Below, piece by piece: positions 1 to 7,592 of a stretch of DNA of 64,000 bases (position 1 is the first letter of the stretch; every line of letters starts with the position of its first letter). The notes beneath the pieces were generated by a model. It ran no database searches and was not told the DNA's origin. It worked only from the letters and a program-made list of their open reading frames with translations. Both the position numbers and the translations under genes were made by a program. Origin of the DNA: Bacteroidota bacterium (GTDB lineage Bacteria > Bacteroidota > Bacteroidia > Flavobacteriales > Flavobacteriaceae); contig JAIUNZ010000004.1 in the NCBI GenBank assembly GCA_020161455.1, positions 186,001 through 250,000 on the forward strand, read 5' to 3'.

Positions 1-1370
1 AATTCTTGCAAAGTCATTTGAAAACCTCCATCGCCAATAATAGCTACTACAGGTTTATCTGGAACTCCAAATTTTGCTCCAATAGCTGCAGGAAGTGCAA
101 ATCCCATTGTACCTAATCCTCCTGAAGTAACGTTGCTTTTTGTTTTGTTGTACTGATAATAACGAGCCGTCATCATTTGGTGTTGCCCTACATCTGTGAC
201 CACAACCGCTTCTCTGTTAGTAAGTTCTGAAAGCATTTTGATGACCTCATCCATTTTTAGTTCTTCAGAATGCAGTTCTTTAGCACTTTCTTGTAAAGTT
301 TCCACTTCTACTTTTTTAGCGTCGTTAAATTCTTGAAGCCAAGAATTGTGTTGTTTCTTTTTTGTTAATTCCGTCAATAAATTCAAGGCTTCTTTTGCAT
401 CAGCGTGCACCGCAACATCTGCTATAATTATTTTATTCAATTCTGCTGCATCAATATCAACATGAATCACTTTGGCTTGCTTTGCATATCGAGATACGTC
501 GCCCGTAACTCTGTCGTCAAAACGCATTCCAACGGCAATAAGCACATCACATTCATTGGTTTTGATATTGGGTGCATAATCGCCATGCATTCCTAAATAG
601 CCTACATATAAAGGATGATTTTGAGGAAATGCACCTAATCCTAAAAGCGTTGAAGCGACTGGAATTCCTGTTTTTTCTATAAATGCTACTAATTCTTTTT
701 CAGCATTGGATAACATAATTCCTTGTCCAATTAAGAGATAAGGTTTTTTGGCTTCGTTGATTAATTTGGCAGCTTCTTCTACAACAACTCTATTTAGCTT
801 TGGTTTCGGACGATAACTTCTAATTGCAGTACATTTTTCATACGTAAAATTCATTTCACCAAATTGCGCATCTTTGGTTATGTCAATCAATACAGGACCA
901 GGTCGTCCTGATTGTGCGATATAAAATGCTTTTGCTATGGCAGCTGGAATGTCTTCTGCTTTGGTAACTTGACAATTCCATTTGGTAATCGGCATGGATA
1001 TTCCTACTACATCTGTTTCTTGAAAGGCATCTGTTCCTAAAAGATGAGAAGCCACTTGTCCGGTTATGCAAACCAAAGGAGTTGAGTCTATTAAGGCATC
1101 GGCAAGACCAGTGATTAAATTAGTTGCTCCCGGTCCCGAAGTTGCAAAAACAACTCCTGTTTTTCCTGAAGTTCTTGCAAAACCTTGTGCCGCATGAATG
1201 GCACCTTGCTCATGACGCACTAAAATGTGATTGATGTTGTCTTCATAATCATATAAAGCATCGTAGATTGGCATTATAGCACCACCTGGATAGCCGAAAA
1301 TTGTATTGACATTTTCGGCAACTAAAGACTTCATTACAGCTTGAGCTCCTGTTATTTTTGTTGTATTCAT
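1..1370 (-). CDS. ilvB: Acetolactate synthase large subunit, partial (C-terminus beyond window)
   Basis: The reverse strand is open from an ATG at 1370 to the window edge, giving about 456 residues. The enzyme condenses two pyruvates, or pyruvate and 2-ketobutyrate, in the first shared step of valine, leucine and isoleucine synthesis; it uses ThDP and acts in the cytoplasm. The ThDP-activating Glu is in HEQGA near residue 54. The start of the cofactor-binding GDGGF motif is visible just before the edge. It is the third gene of an ilvE-ilvD-ilvB run, 20 bp after the ilvD stop. The regulatory small subunit (ilvN) would be expected further left and is not visible. The family call is secure; the 3' end is missing only because the window stops. 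Confidence 0.95.
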   Translation of the reverse strand, partial: MNTTKITGAQAVMKSLVAENVNTIFGYPGGAIMPIYDALYDYEDNINHILVRHEQGAIHAAQGFARTSGKTGVVFATSGPGATNLITGLADALIDSTPLVCITGQVASHLLGTDAFQETDVVGISMPITKWNCQVTKAEDIPAAIAKAFYIAQSGRPGPVLIDITKDAQFGEMNFTYEKCTAIRSYRPKPKLNRVVVEEAAKLINEAKKPYLLIGQGIMLSNAEKELVAFIEKTGIPVASTLLGLGAFPQNHPLYVGYLGMHGDYAPNIKTNECDVLIAVGMRFDDRVTGDVSRYAKQAKVIHVDIDAAELNKIIIADVAVHADAKEALNLLTELTKKKQHNSWLQEFNDAKKVEVETLQESAKELHSEELKMDEVIKMLSELTNREAVVVTDVGQHQMMTARYYQYNKTKSNVTSGGLGTMGFALPAAIGAKFGVPDKPVVAIIGDGGFQMTLQE

Positions 1371-1390
1371 TTGTTGTAATTTATTTGCAA

Positions 1391-3067
1391 TTATTTATCT
1401 GTTACACAACCTGTTGATGCACTGGAAACACATTTGGCATATTTATACAAAACTCCTTTGGTTGCTTTTAGTTGGGGTTGTTTCCATTCTAATTTTCGTT
1501 TTGTTAATTCTTGTTCGTTCACTTTTAATTCAATCGTATTGTTTTTGGTATCAATGGTTATGGTATCTCCATTTTTTACAAGAGCAATAGTTCCTCCTTC
1601 ATAAGCTTCAGGTGTAATATGTCCGACAACAAAACCGTGCGTTCCTCCTGAAAATCTTCCATCAGTGATTAATGCTACTTCCTTTCCTAAACCAGCACCC
1701 ATTATGGCTGAAGTAGGTTTCAGCATTTCTGGCATTCCTGGTCCACCTTTTGGTCCGCAATAGCGAATTACCACCACATCACCTGATTGTACTTCTCCGT
1801 TTTTTACACCATCAATAACTGCATATTCATCATCATAGACTTTGGCTTTTCCTTTAAAATAATCTCCTTCGTTACCACTAATTTTTGCTACACTGCCTTC
1901 TGATGCTAGGTTTCCATAAAGAATTTGCAAATGACCAGTGGCTTTTAATGGATTTTTTAAAGAAAGAAAAACATCTTGTCCTTCCTGTAAACTTGGAACA
2001 TTTGCTAAATTTTCCGCTACCGTTTTTCCAGTTACGGTTAGGCAATCATCATGTATTAATTTATTTTCTAACAGGTATTTCATGACTGCTGGAACTCCAC
2101 CTACAGCGTGTAAATCTTCCATTAAGTATTTTCCACTTGGTTTTAAGTCGGCTAAAACAGGAATATTATCGCTTATTTTTTGGAAATCTTCTAAAGTCAA
2201 TTCAATATCTACCGAATGCGCCATGGCAATCAAATGCAAAACCGCATTGGTAGAACCACCCAAAACCACCACCATCGTCATCGCATTTTCAAAGGCTTTT
2301 TTAGTCATGATGTCTTTTGGTTTAATATCATTTTCTAATAAAACACGGATTGCTTTTCCAGCATCAAAACATTCTTGTTTTTTCTCTTGACTCAAAGCTG
2401 GATTAGAAGAACTGTAAGGCAAGCTCATTCCTAATGCTTCAATAGCCGAAGCCATTGTGTTTGCTGTGTACATTCCACCACAAGCACCAGCACCTGGACA
2501 AGCGTTTTTTATCACACCTTTAAAATCTTCAGATGTTATAGTATTGTTGAATTTTTTTCCCAAAGCTTCAAAAGCAGATACAATGTTTAAAGATTCTCCT
2601 TTCCATTTACCTGAATGAATGCTTCCTCCATATATCATTATCGCTGGTCGGTTCAGTCTTCCCATTGCCATTACAGATCCGGGCATATTTTTATCACATC
2701 CTACCACTGCTAAAACCGCATCGTACCATTGTGCACTTACTACTGTTTCAATAGAATCGGCAATGACATCTCTGGAAACTAAAGAAAATCGCATGCCATC
2801 AGTTCCATTTGAAATTCCATCACTTACTCCAATAGTATTAAATATTAATCCGACTAAACTTTCAGACTTTACACCAAATTTCACGTCTTTAGCTAAATCG
2901 TTCAAGTGCATGTTGCACGTATTTCCTTCATAACCCGTGCTTACAATCCCGACTTGCGCTTTTTGCAGGTCTTCTTCTGTTAAGCCAATTCCATAAAGCA
3001 TGGCTTGTGCAGCAGGTTGGGTTTCGTCTTGGGTTATGGTTTTACTGAATTTGTTTAATGTGTTCAT
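1391..3067 (-). CDS. ilvD: Dihydroxy-acid dehydratase
   Basis: This 558-residue cytoplasmic Fe-S enzyme dehydrates 2,3-dihydroxy acids to 2-keto acids, the third step of valine and isoleucine synthesis. Conserved cluster and active-site signatures are present: GCDKNMPG near residue 123 and CPGAGACGG near 190. [11 protein letters not shown]-like stretch (seen as [10 protein letters not shown]) lies near residue 460. Length matches the family. The ATG shares one base with the ilvE stop (TAATG), which suggests translational coupling. Expression should follow the attenuators upstream of ilvE. Confidence 0.97.
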   Translation of the reverse strand: MNTLNKFSKTITQDETQPAAQAMLYGIGLTEEDLQKAQVGIVSTGYEGNTCNMHLNDLAKDVKFGVKSESLVGLIFNTIGVSDGISNGTDGMRFSLVSRDVIADSIETVVSAQWYDAVLAVVGCDKNMPGSVMAMGRLNRPAIMIYGGSIHSGKWKGESLNIVSAFEALGKKFNNTITSEDFKGVIKNACPGAGACGGMYTANTMASAIEALGMSLPYSSSNPALSQEKKQECFDAGKAIRVLLENDIKPKDIMTKKAFENAMTMVVVLGGSTNAVLHLIAMAHSVDIELTLEDFQKISDNIPVLADLKPSGKYLMEDLHAVGGVPAVMKYLLENKLIHDDCLTVTGKTVAENLANVPSLQEGQDVFLSLKNPLKATGHLQILYGNLASEGSVAKISGNEGDYFKGKAKVYDDEYAVIDGVKNGEVQSGDVVVIRYCGPKGGPGMPEMLKPTSAIMGAGLGKEVALITDGRFSGGTHGFVVGHITPEAYEGGTIALVKNGDTITIDTKNNTIELKVNEQELTKRKLEWKQPQLKATKGVLYKYAKCVSSASTGCVTDK

Positions 3068-3957
3068 TAGTGTGTTGTACTTAGTGTTGCATCTGATTTT
3101 CTAACCAGTTTTGAATATTCTTCTTGTAATTTTTTTCCCAATGTATTATTCCATTCTTTAGGGAATTTTGAATCATCTACCGATTCAATTCCAATGATTT
3201 CAGCAGCAGTGCCGCAATAAAAAGCACTGTCAGCCACCGCTAAATCATCCTTTGAAAAAAGTCCTTGTCTGACTTCGATTCCAAGTTCTTTAGCTAATTC
3301 TAAAACAGTTGCACGTGTAATTCCTGGAAGAATATTTCCTAATTGAGGTGTATATAAAACACCCTCTTTTTCATAAAACAGATTAGCTCCTGGACCTTCT
3401 GCTAAAAAACCATCACTATCTAAAAGCAAGGCTTCGTCGAATCCTTTGTCTTTGGCTTCATTGGTAGCAAGTATAGAGTTGACATAATGACCGCAAACTT
3501 TTGCTTCAATTTTTATCGAACGAGGATGTGGACGACAATAAGTGGATATGGTTAAACGCAATTGTTTATCGCCTAAATAAGCACCCCACTCCCAAGCGCA
3601 AATCATGATAGAAACATTGTTAGGTCTTGCAAGCGCCATGTTTGGATCACAGAAAACTAGCGGACGAACATAAGCATCGGATAAGTTGTTTTTTTCTAAA
3701 AGCTCATAAGATGCTTTTACCAATTCTTCTACATCATAATTAAAAGGAATATTGACTAATTCTGCTGATTTTTTTAATCGGTCATAATGTTCTTGAGCTT
3801 TAAAAATACTTGTTCCATTTTCGGTTTCATAGGCACGGATTCCTTCAAATACACCATAACCGTAGTGTAGCGTTTGGCTGTACAAATCGGTTGTGGTTTC
3901 ATTTGCTTTGACAAATTTTCCGTCTAAATAAATAAGTGTGTTGTTGTTGTAATACAT
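3067..3957 (-). CDS. ilvE: Branched-chain amino acid aminotransferase
   Basis: This 296-residue class IV PLP aminotransferase interconverts Val, Leu and Ile with their keto acids using 2-oxoglutarate/glutamate. Visible family features are [12 protein letters not shown] near residue 32, the PLP-lysine region [11 protein letters not shown] near 150, EGPGANLFY near 190 and [11 protein letters not shown] near 220. It is the first structural gene of the ilv operon and its last base overlaps the ilvD start. The upstream leader carries three Ile-rich leader peptides with terminators, so it is probably controlled by charged Ile/Val-tRNA supply. Confidence 0.95.
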   Translation of the reverse strand: MYYNNNTLIYLDGKFVKANETTTDLYSQTLHYGYGVFEGIRAYETENGTSIFKAQEHYDRLKKSAELVNIPFNYDVEELVKASYELLEKNNLSDAYVRPLVFCDPNMALARPNNVSIMICAWEWGAYLGDKQLRLTISTYCRPHPRSIKIEAKVCGHYVNSILATNEAKDKGFDEALLLDSDGFLAEGPGANLFYEKEGVLYTPQLGNILPGITRATVLELAKELGIEVRQGLFSKDDLAVADSAFYCGTAAEIIGIESVDDSKFPKEWNNTLGKKLQEEYSKLVRKSDATLSTTH

Positions 3958-3990
3958 AATTGGTTTGATTTAATTGTTGTTTAATGAAAT

Positions 3991-4025
3991 AAAAAAAGCC
4001 CTTCTCAAACGAATGAGAAAGGCTT
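3991..4025 (-). terminator. Attenuator terminator C of the ilv leader
   Basis: The hairpin arms are 3998-4007 and 4014-4023, followed on the reverse strand by a run of seven U (3997-3991). One A/C mismatch on the plus strand becomes a G-U pair in the reverse-strand transcript, which fits leftward transcription. The upper arm can instead pair with the segment overlapping the stop codon of leader peptide C, giving an antiterminator. Confidence 0.8.
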
Positions 4026-4049
4026 AAAATTGGAATATACCAGCCTGAC

Positions 4050-4106
4050 TCACTCGATAAAGTGAATAATAATGCTGATAATAATAATGTTAAAATTTGT
4101 TGTCAT
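4050..4106 (-). CDS. ilv leader peptide C (18 aa, Ile-rich)
   Basis: The short reading frame ATG-to-TGA encodes MTTNFNIIIISIIIHFIE, eight Ile in 18 residues. It is near-identical to leader peptide B 135 bp upstream. The stop codon lies in GAGUGAG, which can pair with CUCAUUC in the following terminator, while AGGCU just after it pairs with AGCCU. A ribosome that reaches the stop would mask this antiterminator; one stalled at the Ile codons would leave it free. This is classical attenuation logic, inferred from sequence only. Confidence 0.75.
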   Translation of the reverse strand: MTTNFNIIIISIIIHFIE

Positions 4107-4122
4107 GGTTTAATTTTGTTTG

Positions 4123-4160
4123 AAATAAAAAAGCCTTTCTCAAACGAATGAGAAAGGCTT
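4123..4160 (-). terminator. Attenuator terminator B of the ilv leader
   Basis: Perfect 10-bp arms at 4133-4142 and 4149-4158 (GCCTTTCTCA / TGAGAAAGGC) are followed on the reverse strand by a U-rich tract (4132-4123). The hairpin is nearly identical to terminator C, so the leader B plus terminator unit looks duplicated. Confidence 0.8.
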
Positions 4161-4184
4161 AAAATTGGAATATACCAGCCTGAC

Positions 4185-4241
4185 TCACCCGAAAGAGTGA
4201 ATAATAATGCTGATAATAATAATGTTTGTATTTATGGTCAT
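4185..4241 (-). CDS. ilv leader peptide B (18 aa, Ile-rich)
   Basis: The frame encodes MTINTNIIIISIIIHSFG, with four and then three consecutive Ile codons (ATT/ATC). Its stop overlaps GGGUGAG, which still pairs with CUCAUUC of terminator B through two G-U pairs. Differences from copy C keep this alternative pairing, which argues for function. Confidence 0.75.
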   Translation of the reverse strand: MTINTNIIIISIIIHSFG

Positions 4242-4258
4242 ATTTGTTTTAGTGTAAT

Positions 4259-4291
4259 AAAAAAAGCCTCCAGATTTTTCGGGAGGCTTTT
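4259..4291 (-). terminator. Attenuator terminator A of the ilv leader
   Basis: GC-rich arms GCCTCC (4266-4271) and GGAGGC (4282-4287) are followed on the reverse strand by seven U. It lies about 20 nt after the stop of leader peptide A and differs in sequence from terminators B and C. Confidence 0.8.
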
Positions 4292-4311
4292 AAATATATT
4301 TTAAAATATTC

Positions 4312-4386
4312 TTATAGCATTCCCTCTGCAGATGTGATAATCACATTTGCAATACTAATTGAAGGAATAATATTAAAATTTTTCAT
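4312..4386 (-). CDS. ilv leader peptide A (24 aa, Ile/Val-rich)
   Basis: This reverse-strand frame of 24 codons includes NIIPSISIANVIITS, so six Ile and one Val sit in its middle, with a Leu at the end. It starts about 20 nt after the -7 box of the predicted operon promoter and is followed by terminator A. It is unrelated in sequence to leaders B and C apart from Ile richness. Part of its 3' end (GAGG) could pair with CCUC of terminator A. Confidence 0.75.
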   Translation of the reverse strand: MKNFNIIPSISIANVIITSAEGML

Positions 4387-4405
4387 TTATTTTTTAAATC
4401 TGGTG

Positions 4406-4413
4406 CAAATGTA
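4406..4413 (-). promoter_or_regulatory. -7 box of the ilv operon promoter
   Basis: The reverse strand reads TACATTTG, matching the Bacteroidota TAnnTTTG element, about 20 bp before the first leader peptide ATG. No convincing TTG -33 element lies 19-21 bp upstream, so the promoter is only half supported. Confidence 0.5.
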
Positions 4414-4648
4414 CATAAAAAAAGAATTAAGATATGTCATTAAAAAAAATAAATTATTATTACTACATGAAAAATTGGTTATCATTTTTTTATGAATTTA
4501 TAACATTTGAATAATAATTTCAGTTGATGTATTTAAATTTATTACTTTTAGTATATTAACCATTTAAAAAAAAATCTTTGCATTTTGGTTAAAATACAGC
4601 GAAGTAATTTGCTTTCTTCTTTAGATGAGGGTATAATATAATATTTAA

Positions 4649-5740
4649 ATGAACACATCGGAATTTGAATTAAAAGAACGAATAAAAGAGTTAACTTGTT
4701 TATACGAAGTTTCAACCATTTTAGGTAATGCAAACCAAGAATTATTAGAAGAAACATTGAAAGCGGTTGCATTTAGTCTAAAAAGAGCAGTTCAACATCC
4801 TGAACATACTAATATAACTTTTGTTTTAGACGTTATTTTAATTTCAACAGATAAGCAAGCAAATGGTGAATTAAGTATTCAATCGGATATTAAGGTTTTT
4901 AATCAAACAAAAGGAAAGTTAATTGCAATTCTCGACAACTCGGTTTCTAAAGAAGCTCATTTTTTAAAGGAAGAACAATACTTATTAGATAATATCGCTT
5001 TAAAAACAGGAAACTTATTAGAACGAATTGAAATTCAAAAAAATGAGACCTCTTTAAAACAACAGATGGAACGAGCCGATCGTTTGACTATTTTAGGAGA
5101 AATTACTGCTGGTATTGCACATGAACTTAATACACCACTGGCTAATATTTTAGGTTTTGCTGAATTGCTTAAAAATGATATGGATAGTACTAGTGATTTA
5201 TTAAAAGATGTAGACAAAATAATTCATAATGCTATTTTTTCGAGAGAAGTTGTTAAAAAACTTATGTTTTTTGCCTGTGAAATGCCACAAGAAAAGAAAC
5301 ATATTAATCTTGTTCCTCATATAAAAAATGCTATTAATTTGCTTGAAGCTACTTTCAAAAAGGAGCATGTAAAATATATAGTTAAAGTTGAAGAAGAAGA
5401 AATATGGTTGCAAGCTGATCCTGTTCAGATTACCCAGATTATTTTCAATTTATTAATGAACGCCATTTATTTTTCTCCAAAAGAGGGTTTAGTAACCGTT
5501 GAGGCATTTAGTACAAATAAAGATATTGTGCTTAAAATTTTGGATGAAGGTAAAGGATTTACCAAAGATGAAATAGAAAAAGTCTTTCAGCCTTTCTTTA
5601 CTACAAAACCTATCGGTGATGGATCTGGTCTAGGATTAAGTGTAGTTCATGGTATTGTGGCATCGCATAAAGGTACTATTACTGCTGAAAATAATATAAA
5701 TAAAGGTGCTATCTTTACAATTACTTTTCCTCTAAACTAA
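4649..5740 (+). CDS. Cytoplasmic sensor histidine kinase
   Basis: This 363-residue protein has no membrane segment. The N-terminal ~135 residues look like a GAF-type or unknown sensor with a short coiled coil. A HisKA domain follows with the phospho-accepting His near residue 158 (GIAHELNTPL). The HATPase domain has an N box around NLLMNAIYFS, DEGKGF, the F box and GDGSGLGLS. It autophosphorylates and should pass phosphate to the response regulator that starts 9 bp downstream, so the pair is probably one operon. The signal sensed is not visible; linkage to a glutamate dehydrogenase operon suggests nitrogen or amino acid status (inference). Confidence 0.92.
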   Translation: MNTSEFELKERIKELTCLYEVSTILGNANQELLEETLKAVAFSLKRAVQHPEHTNITFVLDVILISTDKQANGELSIQSDIKVFNQTKGKLIAILDNSVSKEAHFLKEEQYLLDNIALKTGNLLERIEIQKNETSLKQQMERADRLTILGEITAGIAHELNTPLANILGFAELLKNDMDSTSDLLKDVDKIIHNAIFSREVVKKLMFFACEMPQEKKHINLVPHIKNAINLLEATFKKEHVKYIVKVEEEEIWLQADPVQITQIIFNLLMNAIYFSPKEGLVTVEAFSTNKDIVLKILDEGKGFTKDEIEKVFQPFFTTKPIGDGSGLGLSVVHGIVASHKGTITAENNINKGAIFTITFPLN

Positions 5741-5749
5741 TTTTAAGTA

Positions 5750-7078
5750 ATGAAGTTACTAAAAGAAAACATACTAATTGTTGATGATGATGTAAATATT
5801 TTAGAGCTTTTGCAGCGACATCTTCAGTCATGGAATTATCATGTTTATAAAGCTATTTCGGTAAAAGAAGCTGTTGCCATTTTGCGAGATACAAAAATAG
5901 ACTTGTTAATTACTGATCTAAAAATGCCAGAAATAGATGGTTTTGAACTCATCAAATTTGTGTCTGAACATTATCCAAAATTACCCAAACTTGTTATCAC
6001 AGGTTATCCTTCTGTTCAAGATTCCTTAGCAGCTATTAAATCTGGAGTTGTTGATTATTTAACTAAACCTTTCACAAAAGACGAGTTAAAATCGGCTTTA
6101 GATAGATTTTTAATTTCTTCTGAAAAAAAAGGGCAAAAAACAGAAGCTCTTTTGGACGAAAAAACCAAATCGTATGGCGAAATTATAGGAAATTCTGAAA
6201 AAATAAATGATGTAATTCAGATTATTGAAAGAGTAAAAGACAATAAAGCTACTATTTTTATTAAAGGTGAAAGCGGTACCGGAAAAGAACTTGTTGCCCG
6301 TGCTATACATTATCAAGGTAAGTTTTCAAGAGCACCATTTATTGCAGTAAATTGTGGAGGTATTCCAGAAAATCTTTTAGAGTCTGAATTATTTGGATAT
6401 GTAAAAGGTGCTTTTACGGGTGCAGATACTACTAGAGAAGGTTTTTTTCAGGCAGCAAATGGAGGTACTATTTTTTTGGATGAAATTGGCAATGCTTCAT
6501 TAGCAGTACAGTCGAGATTATTACGTGTACTTCAGGAAAAAGAAGTTGTAAAAGTTGGGACCACAAAAGCTGAAAAAATTGATGTACGCATCATTGCAGC
6601 TACAAATAGCGATTTACAAGACATGATAAAAAAACAAGCCTTTAGAGAAGATTTGTTTTATAGATTAACCGTTGTAGAAATCAACGTAGCACCATTACGA
6701 GAAAGAAAAGATGATATTCAGCTATTAGTGGATAAATTTCTTTTCAAATATGGTGTTGAGTACAAAGACCGATTTGTAAAAATCACACCTGAAGCATTAG
6801 TGATTTTAGAGCGATACGATTGGCCTGGAAACATAAGAGAATTAGAAAACATCATCCAACGTGCCGTAATTATGTGCGAAAAAGTTATAGATATTGAACA
6901 CTTGCCTGATCATTTAAAATATGCTTTAAACTTTTCAACTGAAACGTTGCAACCTTTAAAAATCATTGAGAAACAATACATTGAAAAAGTATTAAGGGCG
7001 ACAGATAATAATAAAACAAAAGCAGCCAAAATTCTTCAAATCGACAGAAAAACCATTCGAGAAAAACTTTCAGATTAA
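5750..7078 (+). CDS. Sigma-54-dependent response regulator (NtrC family)
   Basis: The 442 residues carry an N-terminal receiver domain with phospho-acceptor Asp56 in TDLKMP and Lys107 in the LTKPF segment. A sigma-54 AAA+ domain follows, with Walker A GESGTGKE (173-180) and the sigma-54-contacting loop GAFTGA (220-225). A Fis-type HTH closes the protein (about 395-442, NKTKAAKILQIDRKT). It activates sigma-54 RNA polymerase from an upstream dyad. It is encoded with its kinase. A -24/-12 promoter and an inverted repeat lie immediately downstream, so the small Cys-rich gene and the dehydrogenase operon are the likely target. Confidence 0.94.
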   Translation: MKLLKENILIVDDDVNILELLQRHLQSWNYHVYKAISVKEAVAILRDTKIDLLITDLKMPEIDGFELIKFVSEHYPKLPKLVITGYPSVQDSLAAIKSGVVDYLTKPFTKDELKSALDRFLISSEKKGQKTEALLDEKTKSYGEIIGNSEKINDVIQIIERVKDNKATIFIKGESGTGKELVARAIHYQGKFSRAPFIAVNCGGIPENLLESELFGYVKGAFTGADTTREGFFQAANGGTIFLDEIGNASLAVQSRLLRVLQEKEVVKVGTTKAEKIDVRIIAATNSDLQDMIKKQAFREDLFYRLTVVEINVAPLRERKDDIQLLVDKFLFKYGVEYKDRFVKITPEALVILERYDWPGNIRELENIIQRAVIMCEKVIDIEHLPDHLKYALNFSTETLQPLKIIEKQYIEKVLRATDNNKTKAAKILQIDRKTIREKLSD

Positions 7079-7105
7079 CTAGTATTTGCTGATACAATTT
7101 TACTC

Positions 7106-7128
7106 AACTGGGTAATTTTGTACCAGTT
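7106..7128 (+). promoter_or_regulatory. Candidate activator-binding dyad (UAS)
   Basis: The arms AACTGG (7106-7111) and CCAGTT (7123-7128) are spaced like a two-fold HTH site. The centre lies about 125 bp before the predicted start of the sigma-54 transcript, the usual place for an NtrC-type enhancer. Binding is inferred. Confidence 0.45.
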
Positions 7129-7151
7129 TATGATTTATCATCATTCATGTC

Positions 7152-7195
7152 ATAACATAGAAAAACCCTTTTAAACAAAGGGTTTTCTGTGTTAT
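7152..7195 (+). terminator. Terminator after the two-component genes
   Basis: The long stem has inner arms CCCTTT (7166-7171) and AAAGGG (7177-7182), followed by TTTT and an outer extension ATAACA / TGTTAT. It ends the kinase-regulator transcript and separates it from the sigma-54 promoter. Confidence 0.75.
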
Positions 7196-7216
7196 AAACA
7201 GTGTGTTAAATTTTTT

Positions 7217-7233
7217 TTGGCATAGGCATTGCA
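7217..7233 (+). promoter_or_regulatory. Sigma-54 (-24/-12) promoter
   Basis: TTGG at 7217-7220 is followed by exactly ten bases and GC at 7231-7232 (TTGGCA...TTGCA), the RpoN GG-N10-GC pattern. Transcription should start near 7244. This puts the earlier in-frame ATG at 7241 outside the message and favours 7268 as the start of the next gene. It lies directly downstream of a sigma-54 activator gene. Confidence 0.65.
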
Positions 7234-7267
7234 TTTTGGTATGCAAATAACATTAACAACGTTTACT

Positions 7268-7432
7268 ATGAATCCATTTAACATTTGCCCTAATTGCAAT
7301 CATCTCAATTCTTGTGTGCTTACTTCGCAGAAAGATAAAGTTTGGTCGTGTAGCGAATATGATGAACAAAAAACTGAAGAAACAATTTTAATACAAGAAC
7401 AAAAACCAGAGTTAGAACTGGAATTAATTTAA
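7268..7432 (+). CDS. Small Cys-rich protein, possible zinc ribbon
   Basis: The 54-residue protein has Cys7 and Cys10 (CPNC), then Cys16 and Cys28, and a very acidic C-terminal tail rich in Glu and Leu. The four Cys could bind zinc; no catalytic motif is seen. Start 7268 was chosen because a sigma-54 promoter at 7217-7233 predicts a transcript start near 7244. It is the first gene of the putative sigma-54 operon that continues to glutamate dehydrogenase. The function is unknown. Confidence 0.65.
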   Translation: MNPFNICPNCNHLNSCVLTSQKDKVWSCSEYDEQKTEETILIQEQKPELELELI

Positions 7433-7450
7433 AACTTAAAAAATTTAAAT

Positions 7451-7567
7451 ATGACTTTACATACATTTTTTACCGAATTTTTAACTAGAATGATAACCGA
7501 AGATAAATTAAGATTTGTGACTCTAAAAGTGAGTTCAAGTAGGTTTTCAAACAATAGAAACAGTTAA
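7451..7567 (+). CDS. Small ORF, 38 aa, unknown
   Basis: An ATG 18 bp after the Cys-rich gene opens a 38-codon frame beginning MTLHTFFTEF and ending in Ser/Asn/Arg-rich sequence. It fills the gap before the dehydrogenase. No homology is recognised and it may be only untranslated leader. Confidence 0.3.
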   Translation: MTLHTFFTEFLTRMITEDKLRFVTLKVSSSRFSNNRNS

Positions 7568-7592
7568 AAAAAAATATTAATAAATAATACAA

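Noticed and set aside
1885-2390. Plus-strand open frames inside ilvD, and similar antisense frames inside ftsK, hsdR and other genes
   Set aside because: They mirror strongly supported genes on the other strand and show no independent motif.
4586-4606. GG-N10-GC spacing before the histidine kinase gene
   Set aside because: The -12 side reads CAGC and the -24 side lacks CAC, so it is too weak beside the good match at 7217.
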